A stretch of DNA of 64,000 nt, from the NCBI GenBank assembly GCA_022778715.1, contig JALFRW010000005.1, positions 124,001 to 188,000 of the forward strand, given 5' to 3'. This document shows, in pieces, positions 51,659-60,304 of the stretch (positions within the stretch are counted from its first letter, which is position 1; every line of letters begins with the position of its first letter). Origin of the DNA: Ezakiella sp. GTDB taxonomy: Bacteria > Bacillota > Clostridia > Tissierellales > Peptoniphilaceae. The position numbers and the translations under genes were made by a program. The notes beneath the pieces were generated by a model. The model had not been told where the DNA came from and did no database searches. It saw only the letters and a list, made by a program, of their open reading frames with translations.

Positions 51659-53035
51659 CTATATGTCTGCGGTTTCTTTTGAGTTGTAAATGTCTATGTT
51701 TAATTCATTTCCACGTTTAGCAGCCACCACACCAGCCACTAAGCTGTCACTGACGTTAAGTGCAGTTCTTCCCATATCAATTAGCGGTTCGATTGCAATT
51801 AATAGTCCCGCAAGTTCGATAGGAAGTCCCATAGATGATAATACAACGATTGCAGCAAATGTTGCACCGCCACCAACACCAACGATACCGAATGAACCGA
51901 GAGCTGTGATGATAACCAGTTTTGCTAGGAATCCGATTGATAATGGATTTATTCCAACTGTCGGAGCAATCATAACTGCGAGCATTGCAGGGTAGATACC
52001 GGCACAACCGTTTTGTCCGATTGAAGTTCCGAGGGAGCCTGCTAAGTTTGCAATTCCTTCCGGAACTCCGAGTTTATTTGTCATGTTTGTGATTGTCATT
52101 GGAAGTGCACCGGCACTACTTCTAGATGTGAATGCAAACATGAGGTTTGATGAAGACTTTTTAAAGAATATACTTGGGCTGAGTCCGTGGATTCCTATGA
52201 TTATGCCGTGAATAATAAACATAATTATAATTGCCACATAACTTGCGATGATGAACATTCCGAGTCTTAATATTTCTTGAAAGTTTGAGGTTGCAGCCAC
52301 GCCTGTCATAAGAGCCATAACGCCGTATGGAGTGATTCTTAAGACGCTGTGAACCATTCTCATTACGATATCCGAGAATGAATTCAAGAAATCAATAAAT
52401 AAATCTACTGTTTTGGATTTTTGTTTTTTGAGTTCAAATGCTGCAAATCCAATCATCGCTGCAAAGAACACTGTTGCTAGTGTTGCGTTTGAGCCTTGTC
52501 CCGTCATTGCATAGAATGGGTTTACCGGAATAATTTCAAGAATTTGTTGTTGAATTGGTTTTGCTTCAAAGTCTTGATAGGTTTCTTCCAATTTTTGTCC
52601 TCGAGCAACTTCTGAGTCTCCGGATTGAAGACCTTCTGCAGTTAGTCCAAATGCGTTTGAAATAAGTGCACCTACAAGAGCCGAGATAGCTACCGTGATC
52701 ATGAGTACGAGCAAGATTCTTCCAGCGGATTTCCCGATGTTTGTTTCTTGCATAGCGATAGCTTTTGTTATAGATACAAAGATCAATGGGTAAACTATCA
52801 TTCTAAGTAGTCTAACATAACCATTTCCGACAAGTCCAATCCAGCTCATTGCCTTTCCGATTAGACCTTGTTCTTTAACTATAACTTGAAGGAGTGCGCC
52901 AAAAACAATTCCGATTATAAGTGCAATAATTGTTCTGGTGTTGAAACCGACGTTCATTTTCTTCAAATAATTGATGAAGAACATAAATGCAACAAAAATT
53001 GCGATGATAATGATTGCTGATAATGTTGTTGACAT
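51659..53035 (-). CDS. L-cystine/dicarboxylate:cation symporter (TcyP-like)
   Basis: 458 residues, eight helices plus re-entrant loops of the DAACS fold. Marks: RLLRMIVYPLIFVSITKA, the serine-rich loop FTSRSSAGALPMTITNM, NGCAGIYPAMLAVMIAP and the C-terminal GMGRTALNVS-like DMGRTALNVSDSLVAG. Length and the VARGQKLEETYQDF insertion resemble TcyP cystine symporters more than GltP. GAAAGGAAT upstream. Divergent from the 53227 gene, with which it shares a promoter-region motif. Confidence 0.87.
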   Translation of the reverse strand: MSTTLSAIIIIAIFVAFMFFINYLKKMNVGFNTRTIIALIIGIVFGALLQVIVKEQGLIGKAMSWIGLVGNGYVRLLRMIVYPLIFVSITKAIAMQETNIGKSAGRILLVLMITVAISALVGALISNAFGLTAEGLQSGDSEVARGQKLEETYQDFEAKPIQQQILEIIPVNPFYAMTGQGSNATLATVFFAAMIGFAAFELKKQKSKTVDLFIDFLNSFSDIVMRMVHSVLRITPYGVMALMTGVAATSNFQEILRLGMFIIASYVAIIIMFIIHGIIIGIHGLSPSIFFKKSSSNLMFAFTSRSSAGALPMTITNMTNKLGVPEGIANLAGSLGTSIGQNGCAGIYPAMLAVMIAPTVGINPLSIGFLAKLVIITALGSFGIVGVGGGATFAAIVVLSSMGLPIELAGLLIAIEPLIDMGRTALNVSDSLVAGVVAAKRGNELNIDIYNSKETADI

Positions 53036-53081
53036 AATATAATTCCTTTCTATAATATATTTGACTTTCGTCCTTTTTCTA

Positions 53082-53208
53082 TATACCCAAATTTTTTAAC
53101 TTTATTGAGATTTATTCGATTTTTTTTATTTTAATCAAACAATAACTCAAAATTAAAAATAAATTATATATTTATCAATATAAAATGTTTTTTTTGGGTA
53201 TAAAGAAA
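53082..53208. repeat. divergent pair of TTTGGGTATAnAGAAA elements
   Basis: The 16-mer occurs on the plus strand at 53193-53208 (A at the variable position) and on the minus strand ending at 53091 (T at that position), one facing each divergent gene. It may be a shared -10 element or a regulator site. Confidence 0.5.
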
Positions 53209-53226
53209 CCGTCGGGGGTGAAAGAG

Positions 53227-53802
53227 ATGGATGCAGAAAAGAAGACAAAGGTAAAAGAATATTTCGCCATTGCTCTTTTGGTCATAATTATAGCACTTGT
53301 GATTTATTTTATGGTTATTACAAACAAGAGAAATGAAGAATATAACACACAATTGTGTGACAATATTTCCGGGCTTATCGGTTCAAGCAAGTCTTATTAT
53401 ATTACCGATTATGACAAGGACGATATTTATAAGTATGACGTTAAGAAATTCCGCTCTGTGATTCAACTTGGATATGGTGATTCAAATGGCGTTGTGGCAA
53501 AGGTTTCAAATTACGGGGAAGTGAAAGATGAAGGCTATGTTTTCGTTGCAGAAAGAATAGGCAAGAAAAAGATTAGAGTGCTTTTGAATGAACCTGAGGT
53601 TTTGAGTCATGATATTTACATGGAAAACTCACATGAATCCATTACAGAGGCTAACGACAAGACGGCAAAGTTAAAGCAAAAGATAGAGGGTGAACTCATT
53701 AGTTCCAAGGATAAGGAAACGGTGTTTGTAAACACTGAAAATATTATCAAAGCTTATCTTACTGCATTGGGTTACACCGATGTGGAGATTATAAAAAAAT
53801 AA
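53227..53802 (+). CDS. membrane-anchored protein of unknown function
   Basis: 191 residues from ATG 53227, chosen because GGGGGTG lies six bases upstream (frame open to 53185). One N-terminal helix (about 14-32, EYFAIALLVIIIALVIYFMV), then an extracellular domain with several strands and a helical end. No family recognised. It precedes ferritin by 19 bases on the same strand. Confidence 0.78.
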   Translation: MDAEKKTKVKEYFAIALLVIIIALVIYFMVITNKRNEEYNTQLCDNISGLIGSSKSYYITDYDKDDIYKYDVKKFRSVIQLGYGDSNGVVAKVSNYGEVKDEGYVFVAERIGKKKIRVLLNEPEVLSHDIYMENSHESITEANDKTAKLKQKIEGELISSKDKETVFVNTENIIKAYLTALGYTDVEIIKK

Positions 53803-53821
53803 TTAGAAAAGGAGATTTAAA

Positions 53822-54310
53822 ATGATTTCGAAAAGATTAGCAGACAAAATTAATGAACAATTAAATTTTGAACTAGAAAGCGGTTATATTTACAAAGGAA
53901 TGGAAGCATTCTTCGGAAATGAAGGTTTAACAGGATTTCAACATTTTATGAAACTTCAAGCTGAAGAAGAATATGCACATCATGACAAATTTGCAAATTT
54001 TCTTTATGAAACCGGAAACAAAGTTGAATACACGGCTATTCCGGAAGTAAAAAATGAATATAAATGTCCAAAAGAAGTTATGCAAGTAGCATATGAACAT
54101 GAACAAGAAGTAACAAAGAGAATTAAAGAACTTTATGAAATTGCATTGGAAGAAAAGGATTATGTTGCACTCACAACTCTTGATTGGTTCTTGCACGAAC
54201 AAATTGAAGAAGAAGATACATTTAGAGGAATTATGGATAGATTTGCTCTTCTCGGTGAAGCAAACACAACATTATATTGGATAGACAAAGAACTAGGACA
54301 CAGAGAATAA
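53822..54310 (+). CDS. ftnA: non-heme ferritin
   Basis: 162 residues, four-helix iron-storage protein. Ferroxidase ligands are visible: ELESGYIYKGMEAFF, QAEEEYAHHDKFANFL and the WFLHEQIEEEDTF helix. No heme-type methionine signature, so FtnA rather than bacterioferritin. AGGAG upstream, terminator downstream. Lies beside the feo iron uptake locus on the opposite strand. Confidence 0.95.
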   Translation: MISKRLADKINEQLNFELESGYIYKGMEAFFGNEGLTGFQHFMKLQAEEEYAHHDKFANFLYETGNKVEYTAIPEVKNEYKCPKEVMQVAYEHEQEVTKRIKELYEIALEEKDYVALTTLDWFLHEQIEEEDTFRGIMDRFALLGEANTTLYWIDKELGHRE

Positions 54311-54340
54311 AAAAAGCGAGGTTTAATCCTCGCTTTTTTA
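54309..54340 (+). terminator. terminator of ferritin
   Basis: 11-bp stem AAAAAGCGAGG / CCTCGCTTTTT plus T-run, loop TTTAAT. Confidence 0.88.
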
Positions 54341-54868
54341 TAATTATTTAGGTATTTAATGGATTATATGAAGATAAATCCTAAAACTAAAGACAGGCGA
54401 GTGGATTTATGCGGGGAAATAGTGGAAAGCCAATAAGCTGCTTTGAGATTGAGAAATTGGTGTTTAAAGTGCGGGGATTATTATTTTAAGATATAAAATC
54501 GGACTTGTAAAAAGAAATTTCTGTTTTGTTAAAAGACTGTTTATATTATTTTCATTAAAATTTTAATTGTTATGTAGATGTGGAAGAAATGTTACAAGAT
54601 TTAAAAAAGAGGCAAACTCCACACTTGACTCTATATTTGAACAAATTAAGTTTTTGATAAAAAGAAAAAATAATTAAATTTTGGAATTATCCTTAAAACA
54701 AAAGAACTTAAGATAATTGAGAAAACGAATTCAGGCATTCAATTTTTGCACACTATTGAAGAGAAGGCGAATGGTCGTTTTGCATAGGTACAAACTTAAT
54801 ACTTTAATGGCGATTATAATTTGTATGAGTAAATATAGAATCATTATTGCAGCCTTGGATTTAATATG
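54341..54868. other. intergenic with possible decayed coding sequence
   Basis: About 530 bp without an intact gene. Short open stretches (for example MKINPKTKDRRVDLCGEIVE near 54370 and DVEEMLQDLKKRQTPHLTLY near 54580) read like protein but end in early stops and lack ribosome binding sites. Confidence 0.4.
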
Positions 54869-54905
54869 AAAAAGGCGACTTTTGAATAAAAAGTCGTCTT
54901 TTTCG
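54869..54905 (-). terminator. terminator of the feo operon
   Basis: 15-bp stem (arms 54869-54883 and 54889-54903, one G-T pair), with T-run on the minus strand. Confidence 0.82.
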
Positions 54906-54913
54906 TAAATAAT

Positions 54914-55063
54914 TTATTTAGGAGTTTTAACATTATGACGGCATTCACCTGAATATGGACAAGATGCACAGCCGCCCGATTTTTTTCTTTTAATAACTGA
55001 TTTAATTGCAAAGTATATTAATATGATTATTAATATACTTGCTATAATATCAAATGCACTCAT
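54914..55063 (-). CDS. FeoB-associated Cys-rich membrane protein
   Basis: 49 residues: one N-terminal helix (DIIASILIIILIYFAIK) followed by a basic stretch and a cysteine cluster GCASCPYSGECRHN. This matches the small FeoB-associated Cys-rich proteins that follow feoB in many Clostridia. Its ATG overlaps the feoB stop (TAATG at 55063), so it is translationally coupled. Probable accessory subunit of the ferrous iron transporter. Confidence 0.9.
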   Translation of the reverse strand: MSAFDIIASILIIILIYFAIKSVIKRKKSGGCASCPYSGECRHNVKTPK

Positions 55064-57207
55064 TATGCTACCTTATACTTTGCTCTTTGCTTTATTTTGG
55101 CAATAATACCGGCAATCATTGTGATAGCGATTATTCCAATCAGCACATATAAAATTATATGACCTTGTACGTTAACAGATTCACTTGCTTCTTCCAATAG
55201 ATCGGCTTGAAGTGCAACCTTTTCTACATATTTTGTCCCGCTAAAAATTAGCGAACCGATTTGATTTACTAAAAACGCAAGCACATAAGCCAGTCCTGTT
55301 TGGAACCCGATTGTAAAAAGAGTTTCCTTTGAACTGCCGAGTTCGGTTTTCATTGCACCAATTGCTGCAAAGCAAGGAGCTGCAAACATGGTAAACACGA
55401 TGAATGATGCGGCAGTAACGGGACTAAAGTAGATTGGAATTTGGCTTCCGACAGATGCGAAAGTCGCAACCACAACTTCTTTTGCGACAAGGCCTGTGAT
55501 TGATGCAACTGCAGGTGCCCATGAATCGCCAAAACCAAGCGGAACGAATAGATATCTAAGCACTCCACCGATTTTTGCTAACATTGAAGTATCAATATCG
55601 TCGGCTACATATTTAAAACTGAATGTGAAATGTTGCAACACCCAAAGTCCGAGGCAAGCAAGCAAGATAACTGTACCGGCCTTTATTATGAAAGCTTTTG
55701 CTTTTTCCCACATGTGAATGAAAACATTTTTCATTGCTGGAAGCCTGTATGGCGGAAGTTCCATAACAAACGGGGCAGGGTCGCCTTCGAATCTTTTTGT
55801 GCGTTTTAATATTATTCCGGCTATTATCACCACTAAAATTGAAGTGAGGTATATTATTGGAGCAACAATTGCCGATCCATTAAAAATAATCGCAATAAAC
55901 ATGGCAAAAATTGGTAATTTAGCTCCACATGGGATAAATGGGGTGAGTAATATGGTCATCCGCCTATCGGCATCAGTTTCTATAGTTCTAGTTGCCATAA
56001 CTCCGGGAATTGAACATCCGGTGCCGATTAGCATTGGGATAAAACTTTTTCCGGAGAGACCGAATTTTCTAAATAGTTTATCCATAATAAAGGCGATTCT
56101 AGCCATATATCCAGAGTCTTCCAAAATGGATAAAAAGAAAAATAACATCATGAGTTGTGGCACGAATGTAAAAACTGCTCCAATTGATTGCACGATTCCG
56201 TCGTTTATTAGCGATACCATGATTTCGCTTGCACCGAGTTTCGTTAGATTATCCACTAAGAAATCTCCGATATTTGCAAAGAGATCTTCCACTAGTCCGA
56301 TAGTATAGTCGCCAAAAAGCGAAATCGAAATATAATAAACTAACCACATAATACCAAGAAAAATTGGAATTGCTAAAAATCTGTTTGTGACTACGCTGTC
56401 GATTTTATCTGAAGTAGTGAGCTTTTTATCAGTTGTTCTTTTGACAACTCCATTAACCAAGCTTTCGATTTTGTCGTATCGTTCAGTGGTAAAAATGGAT
56501 TCAGAATCGTCATTCGTTTTTTCTTCAATATTTTTAATAATAGATTCAATTTTATCTTGTCTTTCTTTTGGAAGATTTAAATCTTTCAAAACTTTCTCAT
56601 CGCGTTCAAAAATTTTGATGAGTAAATATCTATCAAACTTTACTTTGTCATTAAGCACGTTTGAAATTTCATTTAAAGTAGCTTCAATTTCTTCACTGTA
56701 TGTTAAATAATTTGGCAACTGCTCTTTTTTTCCAATCGCTATCGCTTTGTCTATTAGATCATTGAGACCATGACCTTTTAGAGCTGAAGTGGAAATAACC
56801 GGTACACCCAAGTTCGCTTCAAGTTTTTTTGTGTCGATTGAAATGCCGTTTGATTTAAGCAAGTCGGTCATATTAAGCGCCACAACTGTTGGGACGCCCA
56901 TTTCAAGCACTTGGCTAGTCAAGTATAAATTCCTCTCCAAGTTTGTTGCGTCAATTATGTTTATAATAACGTCGGGTCTTTCATTCCTAATAAAATCTCT
57001 GGTGATAACCTCTTCCAAAGTGTATGGCGAAAGGGAATAAATCCCTGGTAAGTCTACCACTTCAATGTTCTTGTTTTTAATAAGTCGACCGGTCTTTTTT
57101 TCGACTGTCACTCCCGGCCAGTTTCCAACATATTGGTAAGCACCGGTTAAATCGTTAAACATGGTTGTCTTACCGCAATTTGGATTGCCGACTAATGCAA
57201 TTCTCAT
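55063..57207 (-). CDS. feoB: ferrous iron transporter FeoB
   Basis: 714 residues from ATG 57207, which has GGAGGTG in front (the frame extends seven codons further but that ATG precedes the site). N-terminal GTPase: G1 GNPNCGKTT (7-15), LPGIYSLSPY, NMTD (G4). Then a helical spacer and about ten membrane helices, including the paired Gate motifs with GCSIPGVMATRTI and PCGAKLPIFAMF. Imports Fe2+ across the cytoplasmic membrane under anaerobic conditions. Confidence 0.96.
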   Translation of the reverse strand: MRIALVGNPNCGKTTMFNDLTGAYQYVGNWPGVTVEKKTGRLIKNKNIEVVDLPGIYSLSPYTLEEVITRDFIRNERPDVIINIIDATNLERNLYLTSQVLEMGVPTVVALNMTDLLKSNGISIDTKKLEANLGVPVISTSALKGHGLNDLIDKAIAIGKKEQLPNYLTYSEEIEATLNEISNVLNDKVKFDRYLLIKIFERDEKVLKDLNLPKERQDKIESIIKNIEEKTNDDSESIFTTERYDKIESLVNGVVKRTTDKKLTTSDKIDSVVTNRFLAIPIFLGIMWLVYYISISLFGDYTIGLVEDLFANIGDFLVDNLTKLGASEIMVSLINDGIVQSIGAVFTFVPQLMMLFFFLSILEDSGYMARIAFIMDKLFRKFGLSGKSFIPMLIGTGCSIPGVMATRTIETDADRRMTILLTPFIPCGAKLPIFAMFIAIIFNGSAIVAPIIYLTSILVVIIAGIILKRTKRFEGDPAPFVMELPPYRLPAMKNVFIHMWEKAKAFIIKAGTVILLACLGLWVLQHFTFSFKYVADDIDTSMLAKIGGVLRYLFVPLGFGDSWAPAVASITGLVAKEVVVATFASVGSQIPIYFSPVTAASFIVFTMFAAPCFAAIGAMKTELGSSKETLFTIGFQTGLAYVLAFLVNQIGSLIFSGTKYVEKVALQADLLEEASESVNVQGHIILYVLIGIIAITMIAGIIAKIKQRAKYKVA

Positions 57208-57229
57208 ATACACCTCCATAATATACAAA

Positions 57230-57243
57230 TTAGCAAAAGCTAA
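57230..57243. promoter_or_regulatory. TTAGC-N4-GCTAA site upstream of feoB
   Basis: TTAGCAAAAGCTAA, a perfect 5-bp inverted repeat with 4-base centre, 23 bases before the feoB ATG; same design as the site at the feo promoter. Confidence 0.55.
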
Positions 57244-57259
57244 CTTTTGAGCAAAAAAA

Positions 57260-57481
57260 TTATTCTATTTCGATTTCCTTAGCTTCGCTTGCTCTAATGG
57301 AAAGAGAATAGCCACGAACAATTAGCTCAATCGGATCGCCCATTGGGGCAACGCGAACTAGTGTGACTTCGGTACCTTTTGTTATTCCCATATCCATAAT
57401 GTGCCTCTTTACTGCACTCGTGCCGTGCAATTTCACGACTTTTGCAGTTTCGTTAATCTTTAAATCTTGAATAGTTTTCAT
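57260..57481 (-). CDS. feoA: FeoA-domain protein (second copy)
   Basis: 73 residues, SH3-like FeoA domain: AKVVKLHGTSAVKRHIMDMGITKGTEVTLVRVAPMGDP then IELIVRGYSLSIRASEAKEIEI. Accessory to FeoB. ATG follows the stop of the other feoA directly, with GAGG inside that gene's end. Confidence 0.94.
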   Translation of the reverse strand: MKTIQDLKINETAKVVKLHGTSAVKRHIMDMGITKGTEVTLVRVAPMGDPIELIVRGYSLSIRASEAKEIEIE

Positions 57482-57700
57482 TTAAGCCTCTTTCACTAAA
57501 ATCTTAGAAGCCAAACTTTGGTCAAATGCAAGTCTGGATTCGTAGAGTTTTACAATTAATCCACCGGAAGTTTTTTGCAAGATTTCAATTTTAGCATTTT
57601 CAACAAAGCCTAAACTTTTCAAATGATTAATAACTTTTTCGTTTCCTTTGATTTTGAAAATTATATATTCTTTGTTTAAATCGCCCATTAAAAGTGGCAT
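57482..57700 (-). CDS. feoA: FeoA-domain protein (first copy)
   Basis: 72 residues, more divergent FeoA-like domain: FKIKGNEKVINHLKSLGFVENAKIEILQK and GGLIVKLYESRLAFDQSLASKILV. GGGAGG precedes the ATG. First gene of the operon feoA-feoA-feoB-Cys-rich protein. Confidence 0.9.
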   Translation of the reverse strand: MPLLMGDLNKEYIIFKIKGNEKVINHLKSLGFVENAKIEILQKTSGGLIVKLYESRLAFDQSLASKILVKEA

Positions 57701-57783
57701 AATAACCTCCCGTGAAATGATAAGTATATAAAGGAGTCAAAAGACCACCTTTATATTTAGGAATTATATAACAACATATATTG

Positions 57784-57799
57784 GTTAGCTATCGCTAAC
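57784..57799. promoter_or_regulatory. palindromic operator candidate at the feo transcript start
   Basis: GTTAGCTATCGCTAAC, 6-bp arms with 4-base centre, located exactly at the predicted start. Resembles DtxR/IdeR/MntR-type boxes rich in TTAG/CTAA. Confidence 0.65.
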
Positions 57800-57805
57800 A
57801 AATTC

Positions 57806-57834
57806 ATTATAGTCGAAAAAAAAATAATTGTCAA
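57806..57834 (-). promoter_or_regulatory. perfect consensus promoter of the feo operon
   Basis: Minus strand TTGACA (57829-57834), 17-bp spacer, TATAAT (57806-57811). Confidence 0.9.
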
Positions 57835-57847
57835 GCGCTTTTAACAA

Positions 57848-58408
57848 TTATTCTAAAAATATTTTATTTTGAAGAAAATCTTTCTCAAAGATGTCCTCGC
57901 CGGTGTAGACAATAGAACGATTATTAAGCTCGTCTGTAATAAATTTTTTAGTAATATTTTTTGTATTTTCGTCTAAACCTAAAAGCGGTTCATCTAAAAA
58001 AACAATTTCGCTTTTTGCAAGCAACGCTCTTATAACAGAGGCGCGACTTTTCATTCCGGTTGAGAGCTGGTTAGCGTATTTATACTTGGAGTTAGATAAG
58101 CCTAATTTAAATAGAGCTGTATTTATTTTTTCATCACTTGCATTAGTAAGTACTTTTATTTCGGCAAATAAATTAATGCCACCAAGAAAAACTCGCTCAG
58201 GAAAAGTAATGCTCATTTTTTTATAGTCATTTACGATTACGCCGTTAAAATCCGTGTCTATTCCCGTTAATATTCTCATTAGAGTGGTTTTACCGATACC
58301 TGAGTCGCCAACTATGTGAAGCACTTCGCCGTTACTTATTGTTATATTTAAATGTTTTAAGACGATTTTGTCGTCAAATCTTTTTTCTTTTAAATTTAAT
58401 TTAATCAT
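57848..58408 (-). CDS. short ABC transporter ATPase with altered motifs
   Basis: 186 residues, about 60 shorter than SsuB/TauB-type ATPases. Walker A GDSGIGKTT and Walker B IVFLDEPLLGLD are intact, but the signature reads LSTGMKSR and the H-loop region reads IVYTGEDIFE, lacking the usual histidine. Overlaps the permease end by eight bases; AAGGTGA upstream. Energises the adjacent permease. Confidence 0.85.
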   Translation of the reverse strand: MIKLNLKEKRFDDKIVLKHLNITISNGEVLHIVGDSGIGKTTLMRILTGIDTDFNGVIVNDYKKMSITFPERVFLGGINLFAEIKVLTNASDEKINTALFKLGLSNSKYKYANQLSTGMKSRASVIRALLAKSEIVFLDEPLLGLDENTKNITKKFITDELNNRSIVYTGEDIFEKDFLQNKIFLE

Positions 58409-59138
58409 AGTGAGCTTTCACCTTTTTATAAATTAAGAGAGAAATACTTTCAAAGAAATATGATGTTAAAATTATTATTAAGCTTAGTGCAATAAGATCT
58501 TTCATTTCCAATGTCAACTTTGAAATATATAATAACTCGCCAATTCCTTTTGAACTGCCAGCTACTACTTCACTAGTAGCACCTGCTTTAAACGCAAGAC
58601 CAAATGCAATTATAAGTGAAAACGAACTCGCGAGTTTTATTTTTGGCCATTTTACATATTTGAAAATTTTGCTTTTTGATAGAGAAAACACTTGTGCAAG
58701 TTCCAGTTTGCTTGTTTCAATTTCATTTAAACTTTTGAACACATTGTCATAAACGATTGGCAAGGTTACAAGCACAACTACGACCATAGAGAGTGCATTT
58801 TTGTTTGCAAAAAACATTACGATTAGTACAATGCTAATCACGGGAATCGTTCTAATGAGTGCAAAAAATGGATCGAAATAAGGATACAAATTAAATTCGT
58901 AAGCTAGAATTGCCAGTATATTTCCAATAATAAGTGAAATTATCACGCCAATAAAAATTCGTGCACTTGAAATTATTAGCGGTTTAAAAATTTCTCCACT
59001 AATAAAAAAATCACAAATCCTTTTAAACACAACCGAGAATTTCGGCAAAATTATTTCATCATTTATAATAAAAGCCAGAGCACTCCAGATAATTACGAGT
59101 GCAGTGGCTCCAATAAGTCTTTTTAAATTAGTCTTCAT
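58401..59138 (-). CDS. ABC transporter permease (SsuC/TauC-like)
   Basis: 245 residues from ATG 59138 (an in-frame TTG at 59156 is possible), about six helices. Coupling loop LELAQVFSLSKSKIFKYVKWPKI and AFKAGATSEVVAGSSKGIGELLY match the nitrate/sulfonate/taurine permease family. Starts inside the last codons of the binding protein gene. Confidence 0.88.
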   Translation of the reverse strand: MKTNLKRLIGATALVIIWSALAFIINDEIILPKFSVVFKRICDFFISGEIFKPLIISSARIFIGVIISLIIGNILAILAYEFNLYPYFDPFFALIRTIPVISIVLIVMFFANKNALSMVVVVLVTLPIVYDNVFKSLNEIETSKLELAQVFSLSKSKIFKYVKWPKIKLASSFSLIIAFGLAFKAGATSEVVAGSSKGIGELLYISKLTLEMKDLIALSLIIILTSYFFESISLLIYKKVKAHYD

Positions 59139-60183
59139 TAGGCAATTTTCCGCCAATTAACTCAGGGTTAGTTTCCATAAGAACTCTAAAGAAATCGTTC
59201 AAGGCATCGTTTAAAGGCTTTCCGGTTAAACTCAAAAATTCAATATTTGGAATTGCTTGTTCTGCCGCTTCAGCGGGGGCAATATTTAGCATTTCAACAT
59301 TTTTTGAGTAGTTTTTAGGTTCGGATTTTAAAGAGTCCACAGCCTTGTTGTAAAGAGAGGTAAACTTAATCATGTCTTGTTTTCTTTCTTCATAGGTGTC
59401 GCTGTAAGTTACGATGACGGAAGTGATTATTTGCGGTAATTCAGCTTTTTTCCATTCGTTGTTAATGTCAAGCGCATAGTCGAGCGAATCAATCTTTTGC
59501 GTTAGTGAGCTTGCAAATGGCTCAGGCAATAAGAGCAAAGCATTTTCATTTTTTTCGATGATTGATGCTGCTTCGCTTGGGTCATTTAAAAATACTAAAT
59601 TTACTTCATCGTCTTTAATGTTTGCACTCTCTAAGAGTTTAGTTATGATCATTTCCGGCACAGCGCCTCTACCTGTTAAGGCAATTGTTTTTCCCTTTAA
59701 TTCAGATATATCCCTTAATTTGCTTTTTCCAAGAAGGCTAACAGCATTTCCGACATTACTATAAATTGGCTTTAAATCCATTCCTGAATTTACAAGTTTT
59801 GCATACAAATTTGACGGTATGAAATAAACGTCGCTTTCTCTTTTTTTAAGAGATGCAATTTGTTCTTCAATAGTGTTGTGCACGGCGAGATTTGTTCCCA
59901 ACGTGTAAATGATTGGGGAAACACTAATTGCGGTCGGCCCTTTCATAACAGATATTTTTAAATTGTCCACTTTGATAAAATCGCCAACTTTTGCTTCGCC
60001 ATTAGTATCATTATTCTTTTCAGCTTTTTCGTCATTCTTTTCGTCATTTTTTTTCTTTTCGCTATCTTCGTTTGAAATTTCGGTATTTTTATTATTTTTC
60101 GTTTCGCTATCTGGTGCAGTTTTACAGCCGGTAAGGCAGAAAATTGTCATCAAAAAAGCTATTAATACTGATAATCTTTTCAT
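59128..60183 (-). CDS. ABC transporter substrate-binding lipoprotein, substrate unknown
   Basis: 351 residues from ATG 60183 with GGAGGAAC upstream. Signal peptide with lipobox FCLTGC, then an Asn/Lys/Glu-rich linker (to about 60), then an NMT1/TauA-like fold: ISVMKGPTAISVSPI, LKGKTIALTGRGAVPEMIITKLL and ALLLLPEPFASS. A sulfonate, nitrate, pyrimidine or similar ligand is possible. The operon has its own promoter with a palindrome in the spacer. Confidence 0.88.
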   Translation of the reverse strand: MKRLSVLIAFLMTIFCLTGCKTAPDSETKNNKNTEISNEDSEKKKNDEKNDEKAEKNNDTNGEAKVGDFIKVDNLKISVMKGPTAISVSPIIYTLGTNLAVHNTIEEQIASLKKRESDVYFIPSNLYAKLVNSGMDLKPIYSNVGNAVSLLGKSKLRDISELKGKTIALTGRGAVPEMIITKLLESANIKDDEVNLVFLNDPSEAASIIEKNENALLLLPEPFASSLTQKIDSLDYALDINNEWKKAELPQIITSVIVTYSDTYEERKQDMIKFTSLYNKAVDSLKSEPKNYSKNVEMLNIAPAEAAEQAIPNIEFLSLTGKPLNDALNDFFRVLMETNPELIGGKLPNED

Positions 60184-60214
60184 AGTTCCTCCATACAATA
60201 ATCATACAATAATA

Positions 60215-60242
60215 ATTATACAATATTTCATAAATATTGCAA
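60215..60242 (-). promoter_or_regulatory. promoter with internal palindrome for the SsuABC-like operon
   Basis: Minus strand TTGCAA (60237-60242), 16-bp spacer, TATAAT (60215-60220). The 19-base inverted repeat CAATATTTcatAAATATTG (60221-60239) fills the spacer and overlaps the -35. Confidence 0.7.
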
Positions 60243-60275
60243 ATGTTTTTTATTTATTCATAACATTATAAAAGA

Positions 60276-60304
60276 TTGAAAATAATTAGATAATTATATA
60301 TAAT
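60276..60304 (+). promoter_or_regulatory. promoter of the hydrogenase operon
   Basis: TTGAAA at 60276-60281, 17 bp, TATAAT at 60299-60304. A 14-bp palindrome ATATTTTAAAATAT (60317-60330) lies just past the start; it does not look like a Rex box. Confidence 0.75.

Noticed and set aside
55718..56308. 196-aa plus-strand ORF opposite feoB
   Set aside because: Shadow of feoB membrane helices; low-complexity composition.
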